Source: Phaseolus vulgaris (Eukaryota; Streptophyta; Magnoliopsida; Fabales; Fabaceae). Taken from it: a stretch of 64,000 bases of DNA. The DNA is taken from contig NC_023751.2 of assembly GCF_000499845.2 (NCBI RefSeq), forward strand, positions 33,540,309 to 33,604,308. Reading direction: 5' to 3'. The notes under the pieces were generated by a model. That model saw nothing but the letters and a program-made list of their open reading frames with translations. It was not told where the DNA came from and did not search any database. Made by a program: the position numbers and the translations under genes. Positions 22,985 through 34,690 of the stretch are shown in pieces (the first letter of the stretch is position 1; the number at the start of each line of letters is the position of its first letter).

Positions 22985-24230
22985 TGTGACACCTCACGAT
23001 TATTTATCTTATTAATGGATCAATTACCATATTTATCCTATTATATTATTGATAATTACTTGATGGACGTAATTATTCTTACCATAAAGTTTCGGTTTTT
23101 TGACCATGATAGAGTTATTTTTTTTGTTTTTACCAAAATGAAGTCCGTTTAAAAAATATTACAAATTTAGGCACGACTTCTGCCATGTCATACTAAAGTT
23201 GTGCCAACTTGACACGACTTCTACCCTGTCATATTGAAGTCGTGCCAACTTGGCACGACTTCTGCCCTGTCATACAGAAGTCGTGCCAACTTGGCACGAC
23301 TTCTGCCATGTCATAATTTTTATTTTATTTTTTAATTTTATTGTTTATATAGTGGGTAGTAAGTTATGTAATGTTAAAAATTAATTTGATACATAATTTT
23401 CTAAAAGAGTGTATCAAATTCACAACAATAATTCTCTATTTATTTTCCAAATACAATAAATTTTCAATTATATATTTATTTCTAAATTCAATAACAATTT
23501 TCTTCATTTTTTAATTAATCAAATAATCAAGTTATTGTATTACATTACCGTTAAACATGATCCATATACGATTATCCAATTTTTTGTTCCTTAAAACTAA
23601 CACTTTTAGAAAATTATGTATCAAATTAATTTTTAACATTACATAACTTACTACCCAATATATAAACAATAAAATTAAAAAAAAAATATGACGTGGCAGA
23701 AGTCGTGCCAAGTTGGCACGACTTCAATATGACGGGGCAGAAGTCGTGCCAAGTTGACACGACTTCAGTATGACGGGGCAAAAGTCATGCCAGATTGACA
23801 CGACTTTAGTATGACATGGCAGGAGTCGTGCCTAATTGGGACGACTTCTGCATATGAAGTCGTACCGAATTGACACGACTTGTCTAAATTTGTAATTTTT
23901 TTTAAACGGACCCCATTTTGGTAAAAACCAAAAAAAATAACCCCATCATGGTCAAAAAACCTAAAGTTTCCCTTAGGTGTATTATAAATAGAGATTACCA
24001 GACAACTAAAGAGACACCCTCATATTCTAACATCACACGGCCGAAACTCATTCCCTAAAGGGATTTTCGAGCCTCTCATTTCTTTGTCTCTCTACTCACA
24101 TAATTCCATTCTAAACGATACACCCTAAAAGAGAACTCGATCAAGATCATGTCTTTATCCCTCAGCCGTATGATCACGAGTCTACCGGATATTATTTAAT
24201 CATTATTCACGTTTCATTATATAATTAAGG
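22985..24230 (+). mobile_element. Possible LTR remnant interrupted by a MULE
   Basis: TGTGACACCTCACGATTATT at 22985 reads like a Ty3/gypsy LTR start. Ignoring the foldback element at 23094-23961, the sequence continues to a TATA box (ATTATAAATAGAG, about 23984) and a C/T-rich leader. This is the layout of an LTR, but no second LTR, target duplication or right end could be found. Treat as a hypothesis. Confidence 0.35.
23094..23961. mobile_element. Mutator-like foldback element with 9-bp target duplication
   Basis: The 868-bp element begins GGTTTTTTGACCATGATAG and ends with the complement CATCATGGTCAAAAAACC. TAAAGTTTC flanks it exactly on both sides (23085-23093 and 23962-23970); a 9-bp duplication is typical of Mutator-like elements. 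Both arms, each about 330 bp, are inverted copies of one another. They contain several alternating GGCACGACTTC / GAAGTCGTGCC motifs around TGCCCTGTCATA-type spacers. No transposase frame is present, so it is non-autonomous. The hairpin potential is very high. Confidence 0.85.
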
Positions 24231-24515
24231 AATCCTAATCCAATATAGTCCTCTTATTATTTCTCGTTCCTTATATTTAGAAGAGGGTTTATTTTTTCAA
24301 TTGCATTTTCCACTATCGAAATTTGCTTAATTGCTTTGTAGCAATAGTTGTTCCCTTTGATGGTTTCATTGCCAAATCCCATTATAGATGCTTGCAATCC
24401 AACTAAAACAAAATTCTTCCTCACACCACACTCTAGACTACTCTCGTTGGTCACTTTATTTCTTATTTGCACAGTTGAATACATCATAGGGGGCATGCCT
24501 TAGGCTCCATATTAG
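23971..24515. other. Intergenic DNA
   Basis: Contains the right part of the possible LTR. No gene is supported; a short open frame at 24257-24496 has no recognisable product. Confidence 0.35.
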
Positions 24516-25370
24516 ACTTGGTTGCGTTTCGTCCCATACAAAAGTTTATTAGGTCCTCTCCCACTCAAAATAGACTTTTGCTTCCTACACCCCCATAATT
24601 ACTGAATGCATCCCATAATTTTTAACATGATCATTACTACATGTTTTTGGAATAATTATTTTGTGGTAAGCTTTCCAAAATAAGCTTTTGAGAACATATG
24701 GAATGCTTTCTCGAACAAACTTACCAAAATAAACTTTACAAGAAACGAGATACTTTTTGGAATATTACATAAACATCCACTTCTCCTTTTTAGACTACGT
24801 AATCTCTGGAAACAGTATGGAAGGAGAACGGGGTCCATGCCATAGGTATAACAGAGTTGGAGCAGTGAATAAGAAGACACTGTGGTGGCATGATGCAGTG
24901 AGGAAGACTATTTTACTATTTTTACAGTTAGTATGGAAGTGTGGGTAGTATAATCCTCCTAGTGAACTTACTTTCGGCCCATTTTTTTCTTTCTGCACCT
25001 CTATAGGTTCTTCTGTCACCGTTATATACAACATGAAAATACCTTTTTAACCTTCTTGTATCACTTCACAAAGTAGTTTCCAGATTATGTAATCCGGACA
25101 CGCATTTGAAAAGAGACTTTCGGATTATGTAATCCAGAAGCTAAAAAAGCCTTCTAAATTACATAATCCGGAAACTAATCATGCATCTAAAAAAAGGCTT
25201 TCGGATTATGTAATCTGAAAGTTAATTACAAATTTGAAAAAAAAACATCCGGATTACATAATCCAGAATATTATTGAGGAGTATTTTTGGAAATATGAAA
25301 ATTTATGAAGGTGGGAGAAGAGTATATGAAGTGCAGGAAGAAAAAGCCTCTCCATATCCCACGTATCATA
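24516..25370. mobile_element. Putative DNA transposon with GGATTATGTAATCC palindromes
   Basis: Between 25085 and 25265 the 14-bp palindrome GGATTATGTAATCC and variants occur five times; related TACGTAATC/TTACATAA strings lie on the left side near 24760-24800. The outer parts show weak inverted similarity (GACTTTTGCTTCCTACACCC near 24570; complement of GTGCAGGAAGAAAAAGCC near 25332). This suggests a foldback-like non-autonomous element. Boundaries and superfamily are unknown. Confidence 0.4.
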
Positions 25371-26099
25371 TTCTCTGCCTTCTCAAGATGCCCACACTAA
25401 CAAAATTGTTATACATTATGAATTATAAATCGCAACTTTTTCTTGACACTTAATCAATTATAAGTTTTTATTGTGTTTTTTCTTCTCATCACATGTACCT
25501 GTAATATCTCGACTTAATTTTAATTTTGATTCTTATATTTTATAAAATTTAAAATTTTGGTTTCTAATTTTCTTTTTACCATAATTTTAATCATCCGTAA
25601 TTTTTTTTGTCAAAATTTTACACATTTTTAATTCTTGAATGTTGAATTATTTGTATCGATAAAATGTAATTGGATAATAATTCAATTTATTTTTAAAATT
25701 GAAAATCGATCAAATTATGAATATTATAACGGATCAAAATTATATAAACAAATTTAAAAGCCAAAATTGTGAATTATTAAGCGTCAAAGGACTAAAATTA
25801 CAGAAAAAAAAACAAGGAACAAAATTACAAATATTGTAAAATATAAGAAAATGTCAATAGTTTTATTTTCTTTTACTACGTGTTGTTTGTTGTTAATGTA
25901 TCAAGTTTTCCTTGTCTTGTTACAATGTTTGTTGCTGTATTTTTGGCAGTCTCCACGGTGGAACCTGGTTCATTCAAAGGTGTTGCGAAAGCGTAGAAGT
26001 TGGCAACAGAAGAGACTAATTCGTACCACTCATCACCGCATTAATCTTTGAACCCTATGAGAAACTTTCGGAAATAGAAACAGAAAATTCTCTGTTCCA
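25371..26099. other. Intergenic DNA upstream of PME-C
   Basis: AT-rich and without a gene. The last 100 bp become richer in G/C and probably belong to the PME-C promoter. Confidence 0.35.
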
Positions 26100-26130
26100 C
26101 ACGTGCATGCATGGAGGAAGAGTATAAATA
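26100..26130 (+). promoter_or_regulatory. PME-C promoter: G-box, RY motif and TATA box
   Basis: CACGTG (26100-26105) is followed directly by CATGCATG (26106-26113) and by TATAAATA (26123-26130), about 176 bp before the start codon. G-box/ABRE cores next to RY repeats are bound by bZIP and B3 (ABI3/FUS3-type) factors in seed promoters, so embryo or seed expression is possible. This is inferred from motifs only. Confidence 0.6.
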
Positions 26131-26305
26131 CCCCCGAAGCTAATGAAGTATAGCAGAGGGAAAGAGAGCCGAACAATAAATCTGCTCCTTTGCAGCAGTA
26201 AACTCCGATCGGTTCTCTTTTCCCTTTCGCCATATCCTCTGTCTCTTGAGTCTAGGGCAGAATCACTCTCTGCCTTAGACACCAAAAACCCTTTCAACAA
26301 CCTCA

Positions 26306-28304
26306 ATGGCCTTCCAGGATTTCGAACTCATCACTGAGCGGCGAAGAAACGAGAACAGACTCAAGATGAGGAAGAAGATCCTCATCAGCGTCGTTTCCGC
26401 CGTTCTTCTTGCATGCGTGGTTGGCGCCGCCACATTCGTGGTGGTGCAGAGAACCGGTCCCTCAAAAACCCAAACCCCAATGTCAGAAGCCTCGGCGACG
26501 CCTCACGTGGACAGAAACTCGAGGCTGGTGGAAATGATCTGCAGCTCAGCGGAGTACAAGGAAAAATGCCAGAAAACCCTCGGCGAGGCTCTGAAGAAGG
26601 ACCCGAAGCTGGCGGAGCCCAAGGACCTGATCATGATATCCATGATCGTGGCCGAGAACGAGGTGAACAAAGCCTTCAACGCCACATCGAAACTGAACTT
26701 CGCGTCGGCAGACGAGAAAGGCGCGTACAGCGATTGCAGGGAGATGTTCGAGGACGCCAATGATGAGCTGAAACGTTCGATCGAGGAGGTCGGTGAAAGC
26801 GATCCCAAAACACTCTCCGCCAAAGCTGCTGAACTCAACAACTGGCTCAGCGCGGTTATGAATTACCAGCAAACATGCATCGACGGGTTTCCCGAAGGAA
26901 AAATGAAGGACGAACTCACCACAATGTTCACCGAGTCAAGGGAGCTTGTGAGCAATTGTCTTGCCGTTGTCTCGCAGTTTTCTTCCTTCTTTTCGATCTT
27001 CCAAGGAGCTGGGGACATTCACCTTCCATGGGAAATCGACAATGGTGATGCACCTGCCCCTGCTTCTCCTTCTACTCCTGCTACTTCTCCTTCTGCTTCC
27101 GCTTCTGCTTCTGCTCCTGTTGCGGCTGTAGGTTCTGCTCTTGCTCCTGGTTCCGCTCCTCGTGCAGCTCCGGTCCTTCCTCCTTTGGATGGTCCACTTC
27201 CAGCATGGGCTACCCCGGTTCCTGCTTGGGCTGGCCCTTCTGACTTCGTAGGATCAGATGAGAAACCCACACCCAATGTTACCGTCGCACAAGATGGTAG
27301 CGGAGACTTCAAAACCATCTCTGAAGCCTTGGCTGCAATCCAAGCACCGTACGAGGGAAGGTAACAATCTTTTCTCTTTTTCGATTATTTTAAGGAAATA
27401 TCTGTTATCTATGGATGCTCATGCAAAGCATTTACTTTTAATGCATGGCAGGTACGTGGTTTATGTTAAAGCCGGAGTTTACGATGAGACCGTGACAGTG
27501 ACAAAGAAATTGGCAAACCTAACCATGTACGGTGACGGAGGTGACAAAAGTATCATCACTGGCAACAAAAACTTCGTGGATGGAGTCAGAACTTTCCAAA
27601 CTGCATCATTTGTGGTACTTGGAGATGGATTCTTGGGCAGAGAAATGCAATATAGAAACACTGCTGGAGCAGAGAAGCATCAAGCAGTGGCTGCAAGAGT
27701 GCAAGCCGATCAAGCAATCTTTTTGAACTGTGTGTTTGACGGTTACCAAGACACTCTCTACGCCCAAACCCACAGACAGTTCTACCGCGACTGCACAATC
27801 ACCGGCACCATCGACTTCATCTTCGGGGACGCATCAGCAGTGTTTCAAAACTGCACCATTTTGGTGAAAAAGCCCCTTGACAACCAGCAGAACATTGTGA
27901 CTGCACAAGGGAGACTCGACAAGCAAGAGGACACTGGGTTCGTTCTGCAGAAGTGTGTGATCAAAGCTGCTGATGACTTGGTCCCAGTGAAGGCCGGTGT
28001 GAGGAACTACCTCGGAAGGCCATGGAAGGAGTACTCAAGAACCATCATCATGGAGACTGAAATCCAGGACTTGATTCACCCCGATGGGTGGCTTCCTTGG
28101 GAAGGTGACTTTGCACTGAACACACTGTACTATGGTGAGTTCAACAACAATGGAGCAGGTTCCAACACCAATGCTAGGGTGAATTGGCCTAACCGCAAAG
28201 TGATTGACACGGATGAGGCTACTAGGTACACTGTAGAGGCTTTCTTGCAAGGGGCATGGATCAATGGTACTGGTGTACCTGCTCATTTGGGCTTGTACGC
28301 TTAA
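26306..28304 (+). CDS. PME-C: membrane-anchored type-I pectin methylesterase with Ala/Ser/Pro linker
   Basis: Exons 26306-27360 and 27452-28304 flank a 91-bp GT-AG intron in phase 2; the product is 635 aa. The N-terminus has a short basic cytosolic tail (RRRNENRLKMRKK) and a hydrophobic segment at about 25-47, so it is a type-II anchor or uncleaved signal. The PMEI domain spans about 73-225 with C79, C88, C144 and C191. Residues 247-310 are a low-complexity Ala/Ser/Pro linker, probably O-glycosylated, replacing the usual short linker with a dibasic site. The PME domain follows, with GVYDE (359-363), Q429, Q451-D452, D473 and R541/W543 all present. The layout recalls the Arabidopsis PME21/28/45 group. 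Exon 1 is clearly more GC-rich than its surroundings. The gene looks intact. Confidence 0.93.
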
Positions 28305-29792
28305 ACCCTTTCTTTTCATCATCAATCATGAATATACTTTCAAGTGCAAACACTGAACTAATTTATATTTATGATCAATTTTTCCATCACTATCAAATGC
28401 TTTTATTTATTTTTATTCATTAATATCAAACCGATAACTTTGATTCAACACAAATCTAACTCATTCTAAAATAAACAATTTTTAAAAATTTACCTGTTCA
28501 AAATGCTTATGTTTTTTAAAACTAAGTTAATACATATTATTATGAAGAATAATCAGTAATTTATTTATCAGCCATTCTCTTTTATTATTAATCGTGCTTA
28601 AAATACAAACTCCTAAAATTAAATATTAGTTAACATTCTTATTTATAAGCTAAACTAATTGTAACAATGGACAAAAGTGGATCACCACGACATTTTTTGA
28701 AGAAATACAAATAATTCAATAAATTTAGAGAGAAGATATGTTACATATCATTTATGTAAAGCAAAAAGCATTCACTTTGCAAAAGATTTTAATAATCCAA
28801 TAATATATTAGTACTTTATATTAAAATATATAAAAAAAATGTAATTAAAATATTAGTATATTAAATTGTGAAGTTATTGTATTTTGTCACCGTATCATCA
28901 TGAAACTATAGAAACTGTCTCGAAAATGCAAATTGGCTTAACGATAAAAGTTTAATACTGTATTTTATTATTAGCATTGAAGAAGAGGGGTGATATTTTT
29001 ATACCTAAAAGAAATATACCCATTAAAAATTTAAAATATTAATATTTTTTATATTTTAACTTAAAATATTAAAGAATTATAATATATTTATAATTTATTA
29101 TTTCTTTACAAACACTTTGCAATTTTCTTTATAATATGCTTATATTAAGTTTTTTTTAATAATAATTATTTTATCATCCTTATAGTTTAATATTTTATTA
29201 TTAAAAGAAAAAATTATTGTATAAGTGTATAAAAATTAGTAGTTATCAAGTGATTATTTTATAATATAATATATATTATTAAAATGAGTTATAAAAAGAA
29301 TACATTTTTATACTGTCATATTATCACATTTTCCTTTGGAAAAAAGTGTTAATAAATGGAATATTAACCTCTCCAATCCCATCAAACTATTAATAAAATT
29401 TAATGTTTCGTAGCCATCTCAGTTAATTTTCTTAACTTTATTTTATTAGGAGCAAAGATTATGTGATTTTATTATTAATGTTTGGTAAGCAAGTTTCTTT
29501 TAAAAATTTATAATATTTTAATTTTTATATTTATATGTATTTTAATTTTTTTTTAAATATTTATTAGTTTTTTATTATTTAAGCATTATCTTATTAATTT
29601 ATTTTTCCTAATCTATTTATTTTATTAATTGGATATTTTAGTGAATCCAAAAACCTATAAATACAACTTAGTACTCATCTTAACTATACTTATTATTTAA
29701 TTTATCACTCGTATATAAGACAGACTTTTTTTTATTAGAGCATCAAAGAATCTTCTTCCAATAAAATTATTATCCCATCTTTCTCATTAAAA
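28305..29792. other. PME-C 3' flank and AT-rich intergenic DNA
   Basis: No convincing gene. An AATAAA lies near 28470, but other signals could serve. The remainder is A/T-rich. Confidence 0.35.
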
Positions 29793-29797
29793 CTCAA

Positions 29798-30118
29798 TGT
29801 AAGGATCTAGAAAATAACCTTAGAGTAGAAGTGATATATTTTAAATGATACCTGAATATTTTATTATTAAAATAAAAATGACATATAAATAGAAAATTCA
29901 GTTATCCAGGTTTCATTTTAAAATAACCACCATCTCTCTAAAAGTTTCCCTTTTCCTTTCTCTCCCTTCTCTCTAAGATTCTGACTTCCTCGTTCATCTG
30001 TTTGACGATCAGAGTACGCCATTAGACTCCTGGCAGCCAAGACTACAAGACTGCCCGATCAAAATATCTGATAGAGTAAGTTTATTTTTGTACCCTTTTC
30101 CTTTCCTCTCCTTCTCTC
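29798..30118 (+). repeat. Truncated 5' LTR
   Basis: Matches the first ~320 bp of the 3' LTR at 32791, with about four substitutions. Similarity stops at CTTCTCTCT, after which the 3' LTR continues ATGATTCTG while this copy runs into internal sequence. The stop lies in a C/T-rich stretch that is itself part of a duplicated segment in the 3' LTR, which may have promoted the deletion. Confidence 0.85.
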
Positions 30119-30125
30119 TGGAAGG

Positions 30126-30683
30126 GTGTTTGCTATGTCAGGAGCTGAAGCATCTCAGCCAGGTAACTTGGTACAAGGTGTATGTTATATAGCTGGTAGA
30201 TATGTGAAAGTTTTATTTGATTCTGGAGCGACACACTCTTTTGTGTCGAGTTTATGTGTAGCGGAGTTGGGTCTTCTAGTAAAGGAGTTGTCGTTTGAAT
30301 TGTTGGTCTCTACACCAACATCAGGAAAAGTTTTGACCTCTACAGTTTGCTCTGAATGTCCAGTAATAGTAGAAGGACGCAGGTTCAAAATAAATTTGAT
30401 CTGTCTACCTCTTCAAGACTTAGATGTTATCTTAGGGATGGATTGGCTATCAGCCAATCACATTCTCATAGATTGTGGTCAACAGAAAATAGTGTTTTCA
30501 GATTCCAAGAAGTCATATGTGATGTCTGCTCAGCAGGTGTGGTCAGAATTGAAAGAAGGATCAAAGTGTTTTGTAATCTTAACTCAGATGGAAGTTAAGC
30601 ATGAAGAAGAAATGAGTAGTATACATGTGGTGAAGGATTTCATGGATGTATTTCCAGAAGAAATACCTGGAATTCTCTATTGA
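30126..30683 (+). pseudogene. Gypsy polyprotein fragment: aspartic protease
   Basis: 185 codons include the retropepsin active site (LFDSGATHSFVSS, about residues 30-42) and the flap/second motif DVILGMDWLSANH (about 97-109). The start codon is arbitrary because gag upstream is deleted. The frame ends shortly after the protease at a small deletion that removes a few residues before the polymerase start and shifts the frame; the downstream part continues in another frame from about 30665. Non-functional as a polyprotein. Confidence 0.85.
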
Positions 30684-32784
30684 TTTGGTACCTGAAGCTG
30701 GGCCAGTGTCAATGGCACCTTACAGAATGGCTCCAGCTGAGTTGATTGAACTAAAGAAGCAAGTTGAAGATTTTTCCAGGGTAGTAGCTCCTTTGACTCA
30801 ACTAACCCGCAAAGATCAACCTTTTGCTTGGACTGACAGATGTGAGGAGAGTTTCATAGAGCTGAGGAAAAGGTTAACTAGTGCTCCGGTGTTAGTGATT
30901 CCTGATACAGGAAAACCTTTTGAAGTTTACTGTGATGCTTCACATCAGGGTTTGGGTTGTGTCTTGATGCAAGAGAAAAGACCAGTTGCATATGCTTCAA
31001 GGCAACTCAAAGTTCATGAGAGAAACTATCCAACTCATGACTTAGAGTTGGCAGCTGTGGTGTTTGCTTTGAAGATTTGGAGGCATTATTTATATGGAGC
31101 TCAATTTCAGGTGTTTAGTGACCATAAAAGTTTGAAATACTTGTTTGATCAAAAAGAGTTGAATATGAGACAAAGAAGATGGATGGAGTTTTTGAAGGAT
31201 TATGATTTCCAACTGATGTATCATCCAGGGAAGGCTAATGTAGTTGCAAATGCTTTGAGTAGAAAGTCAGTACAGGTGTCAACCATGATGATTGAAGAAC
31301 AAAAGTTGATTGAGCAATTCAGAGATCTAGATTTAGGAGTGAAATTTCATGTTGATCATATTAGTTGTAGTAAGTTAACTATAACTAATGATTTTCTTGG
31401 AATGATAAAGGAAAAGCAGTTAGAGGATGAAATCTTAAGATTTAATGGCAGAATTTGCATACCTGCAAATGAAGAACTGAAGAGAATGATCCTAGAAGAG
31501 GGTCACAAGAGTTATCTTAGTCTACATCCCGGTATGAATAAGATGTACCAAGATTTGAAGGAGTCATTTTGGTGGTCAGGCATGAAGAAAGAAATAGCTC
31601 TATATGTTGCTACATGTTTAACATGTCAGAAGGCAAAGGTAGAACATCAGAGACCTGGTGGTTTGTTACAACAGTTAGATGTTCCTGAGTGGAAATGGGA
31701 TAGCATTGCTATGGATTTCGTTACTCATTTACCAAGATCAGTAAGGGGTCATGATGCAGTATGGGTAATAGTTGATCGACTGACGAAGAGCGCTCATTTT
31801 CTTCCAGTTAATTTGAGAATATCTATGACTAAGTTGGCACAATTGTACATCAAAGAGATTGTAAGATTGCATGGGGTGCCTTCTAGTATTGTTTCAGATA
31901 GAGATCCTAGGTTTACTTCACGGTTTTGGCAGAGTTTACAAGATTCTTTGGGAACTAGATTGAGAATGAGCTCTGCATATCATCCTCAAACAGATGGGCA
32001 GTCTGAGAGGACGATCCAATCCTTAGAAGATTTGTTGAGGACATGTATCTTGGATCATCTGGGAAGTTGGGATGAGATGTTGCCTCTGGTGGAGTTTACT
32101 TATAATAATAGTTATCATGCCAGTATTGGGATGGCACCATATGCAGCTTTGTATGGGAGGAAATGCAGAACTCCTTTATGTTGGTATAAGGATGGTGAAA
32201 CAGTTTTGGTTGGGCCAGAGTTAATTCAACAGACCACTGAGAAGGTGAAACAGATACAAGACAAAATGAAAGCTTCTCAAAGTAGGCAGAAATCATATGC
32301 AGATAAGAGGAGAAAGCCTTTGGAGTTTGCAGCTGGAGATCATGTGTTCATGAGAGTGACACCAACCAAAGGTGTAGGACGAGCTATCAAATCAAGGAAG
32401 TTATCTCCTAAGTTTGTTGGACCATATCAGATCCTAAAGAAGATAGGTCCAGTGGCTTATCAGATTGCTCTACCTCCTCAATTAGCAAACCTGCATAATG
32501 TCTTTCACGTATCACAGCTAAGGAAGTACATCCCAGACCCTAGTCATGTGTTGGAAGTGGATAATGTGCAAATCAAGGATAACTTGTCTTTTGAAGCAAA
32601 ACCAGTCAGGATTGAAGACCATCAGAGTAAACAGCTCAGAGGCAAGACCATCAGTATGGTGAAGGTGGTGTGGGATGATAAATCTAGTGATTCAACTTGG
32701 GAATTAGAAGAAACCATTAGAGAAACCTATCCATATCTCTTTTCTGGTAAGTCAATTTTCGGGGACGAAAATTTTTCTTGTTAG
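30665..32784 (+). pseudogene. Gypsy polyprotein fragment: RNase H and integrase, reverse transcriptase core missing
   Basis: After the first residues of reverse transcriptase ([10 protein letters not shown]) the frame jumps to the RT/RNase H junction ([10 protein letters not shown]), so the whole RT core with its catalytic YxDD box is deleted, in frame. RNase H retains CDAS, the Glu in LELAAV and SDHKSL, but the last Asp of the usual ADALSR motif is Asn (VANALSR). Integrase keeps the zinc-binding CLTC pair and the D,D-35-E core ([18 protein letters not shown]). The C-terminus is chromodomain-like and ends just before the 3' LTR. It could supply integrase-like protein but not copy itself. Confidence 0.88.
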
Positions 32785-32790
32785 GGAGAA

Positions 32791-34690
32791 TGTAAGGATC
32801 TAGAAAATAACCTTAGAGTAGAAGTGATATATTTTAAATGATACCTGAATATTTTATTATTAAAATGAAAATGACATATAAATAGAAAATTCAGTTATCC
32901 AGGTTTCATTTTAAAATAACCACCATCTCTATAAAAGTTTCCCTTTTCCTTTCTCTCCCTTCTCTCTAAGATTCTGACTTCCTCGTTCATCTGTTTGACG
33001 ATCAGAGTACGCCATTAGACTCGTGGCAGCCAAGACTACAAGACTGCCCGATCAAAATCTCTGATAGAGTAAGTTTATTTTTGTACCCTTTTCCTTTCCT
33101 CTCCTTCTCTCTATGATTCTGACATCCTCAGTTATCAGTTTGACGATCGGAGTCTGTCATTGAACTCCTGCCAATGAACTCTACAAGATTGCCCGATCAA
33201 AATCCTAAATAGAGTAAGTTCATTTTTGGCCCTTTTCTTTGAGTCAAATTTTGAACTTGATAGGTTGTCTACATGAGTTTTACATGTGACTCTTTTAGCT
33301 TTAGGGTTAATGTCTGTTAACTCAAGGTCCTAGTTATATAGTTAGATTTTGATTAGGACTCTGTGGTGCAGGTTAATTACCTTTAAGCTTTTGGGTAGAT
33401 TTGGAGCTCTTAGTGAGCATCAACTAAAGTTCAGGTAAGGGAAGCTAGTCTTATTATGTTCAATAAAACCCTAGGTTAGAAGATTCTGGATGTGGAGGTG
33501 ACGTGGTCACCAATTCCAATTGTTTTTGCTTGCAGGATTGTCTCTCTTGAAGAGTAAAGTAATATATTGACTGGAATGGTTGATTTTGAATCTGTTATGG
33601 GAATAATTTGTTGAAACTGTTTGTGATTGAGAATTGAAAGTGTTTGAATGATAATATAAATGAGTTGAACTATTCTTTTTGAATATTTTGGTTGAATTAC
33701 TTAAGTGAGATGTTTGATGAGAAGTGGTTGTGTGATTTCAGATGATGATTGATTTAAAGAGCATATATTTGGAATTAATTATGTGTTTTAAGTAAAGTTT
33801 GAGATATATTTGGATTGTTTAGAAAGTTTATATATATGAAGTGATTGAGTGGTGCATTGATATGTTAAATGATGTATGTAATGAGGTTAAAGTGTGATTC
33901 AGGAAAGGAAATACCATGTTGAGATTGTTATTAGGGTGTATTGATTTGTGAGTGTCCTGTGAATGAGACGATCCTGACTCTACTGATATAATGGAATCAA
34001 ATAGATGAAGTTATTCAGTTGGTGAGAGTCGAAGGAGGTCCATTTGGCTGATTCTGAGGTTTGAAAGAACTGATCAGAGCATATCAAATGGATTTACCCT
34101 GTCATATGAAGATGATGAGATGATGAGATATTGAGATAATTATGTGCATGGCTGTGTGGGTTTCACAACAGTAGTATGACAGGTGCAGGTCTCTGGATGC
34201 TAATTTCAATACACGAGTCTTCCGGAAATAGAGTCAAATGTCTATGTGTTGTGAGTCAGTAAAAGTCTGACATATGAAAGATGAATTTTATGAATGTAAT
34301 AGACTCTTGATGGTTTGAGAAATCATATGAGAATTGATGAATTATGTTTATTAATTTGAAATTTAAATTATATCAAAACTTTTTATATAGATAGCTTATC
34401 CTGTTATTTGTTTGTGTTTGTTTCTTTATCTGTGATGATCGTGTTTTACATGGGAGCAGATGAGATTTCAGGTGATAGAGCTCCTTAGTGAACAGCTGGA
34501 GAATGAGATAGTTTTATTTAAATGTTTTGTTTTGTTGTTAAAACTTTTGATGTATATATATTAAATCCCTATGAAGAGGGATATTTCTTTTGAGATACAC
34601 ATAAGAGAAAGTAGTATATGTTATTTGTAATTAGATATTGCTTGTTTTACTTTTATTACATTATATATGGGTAAAATTAAGGATGTTACA
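32791..34690 (+). repeat. 3' LTR of the gypsy element
   Basis: 1900 bp, TG...CA ends, preceded by a purine-rich stretch (TTAGGGAGAA). A TATA-like TATAAATA lies about 85 bp in. A segment of roughly 145 bp is duplicated in tandem inside the LTR at about 32966-33110 and 33111-33240 (shared GATTCTGAC, TTTGACGATC, TTGCCCGATCAAAATC). Confidence 0.88.

Noticed and set aside
23160..23890. GGCACGACTTC repeats considered as a CRISPR-like or satellite array
   Set aside because: The arms are inverted copies within a bounded element with 9-bp target duplication in a plant genome; a foldback transposon explains them.
24656..25034. Overlapping short frames on both strands near 24.7-25.0 kb
   Set aside because: They lie in a probable transposon, have no recognisable domain and no splice or promoter support.
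26413..27318. Several open frames overlapping PME-C exon 1 on both strands
   Set aside because: They are shadows of a GC-rich, stop-poor true exon with clear PMEI domain and linker.
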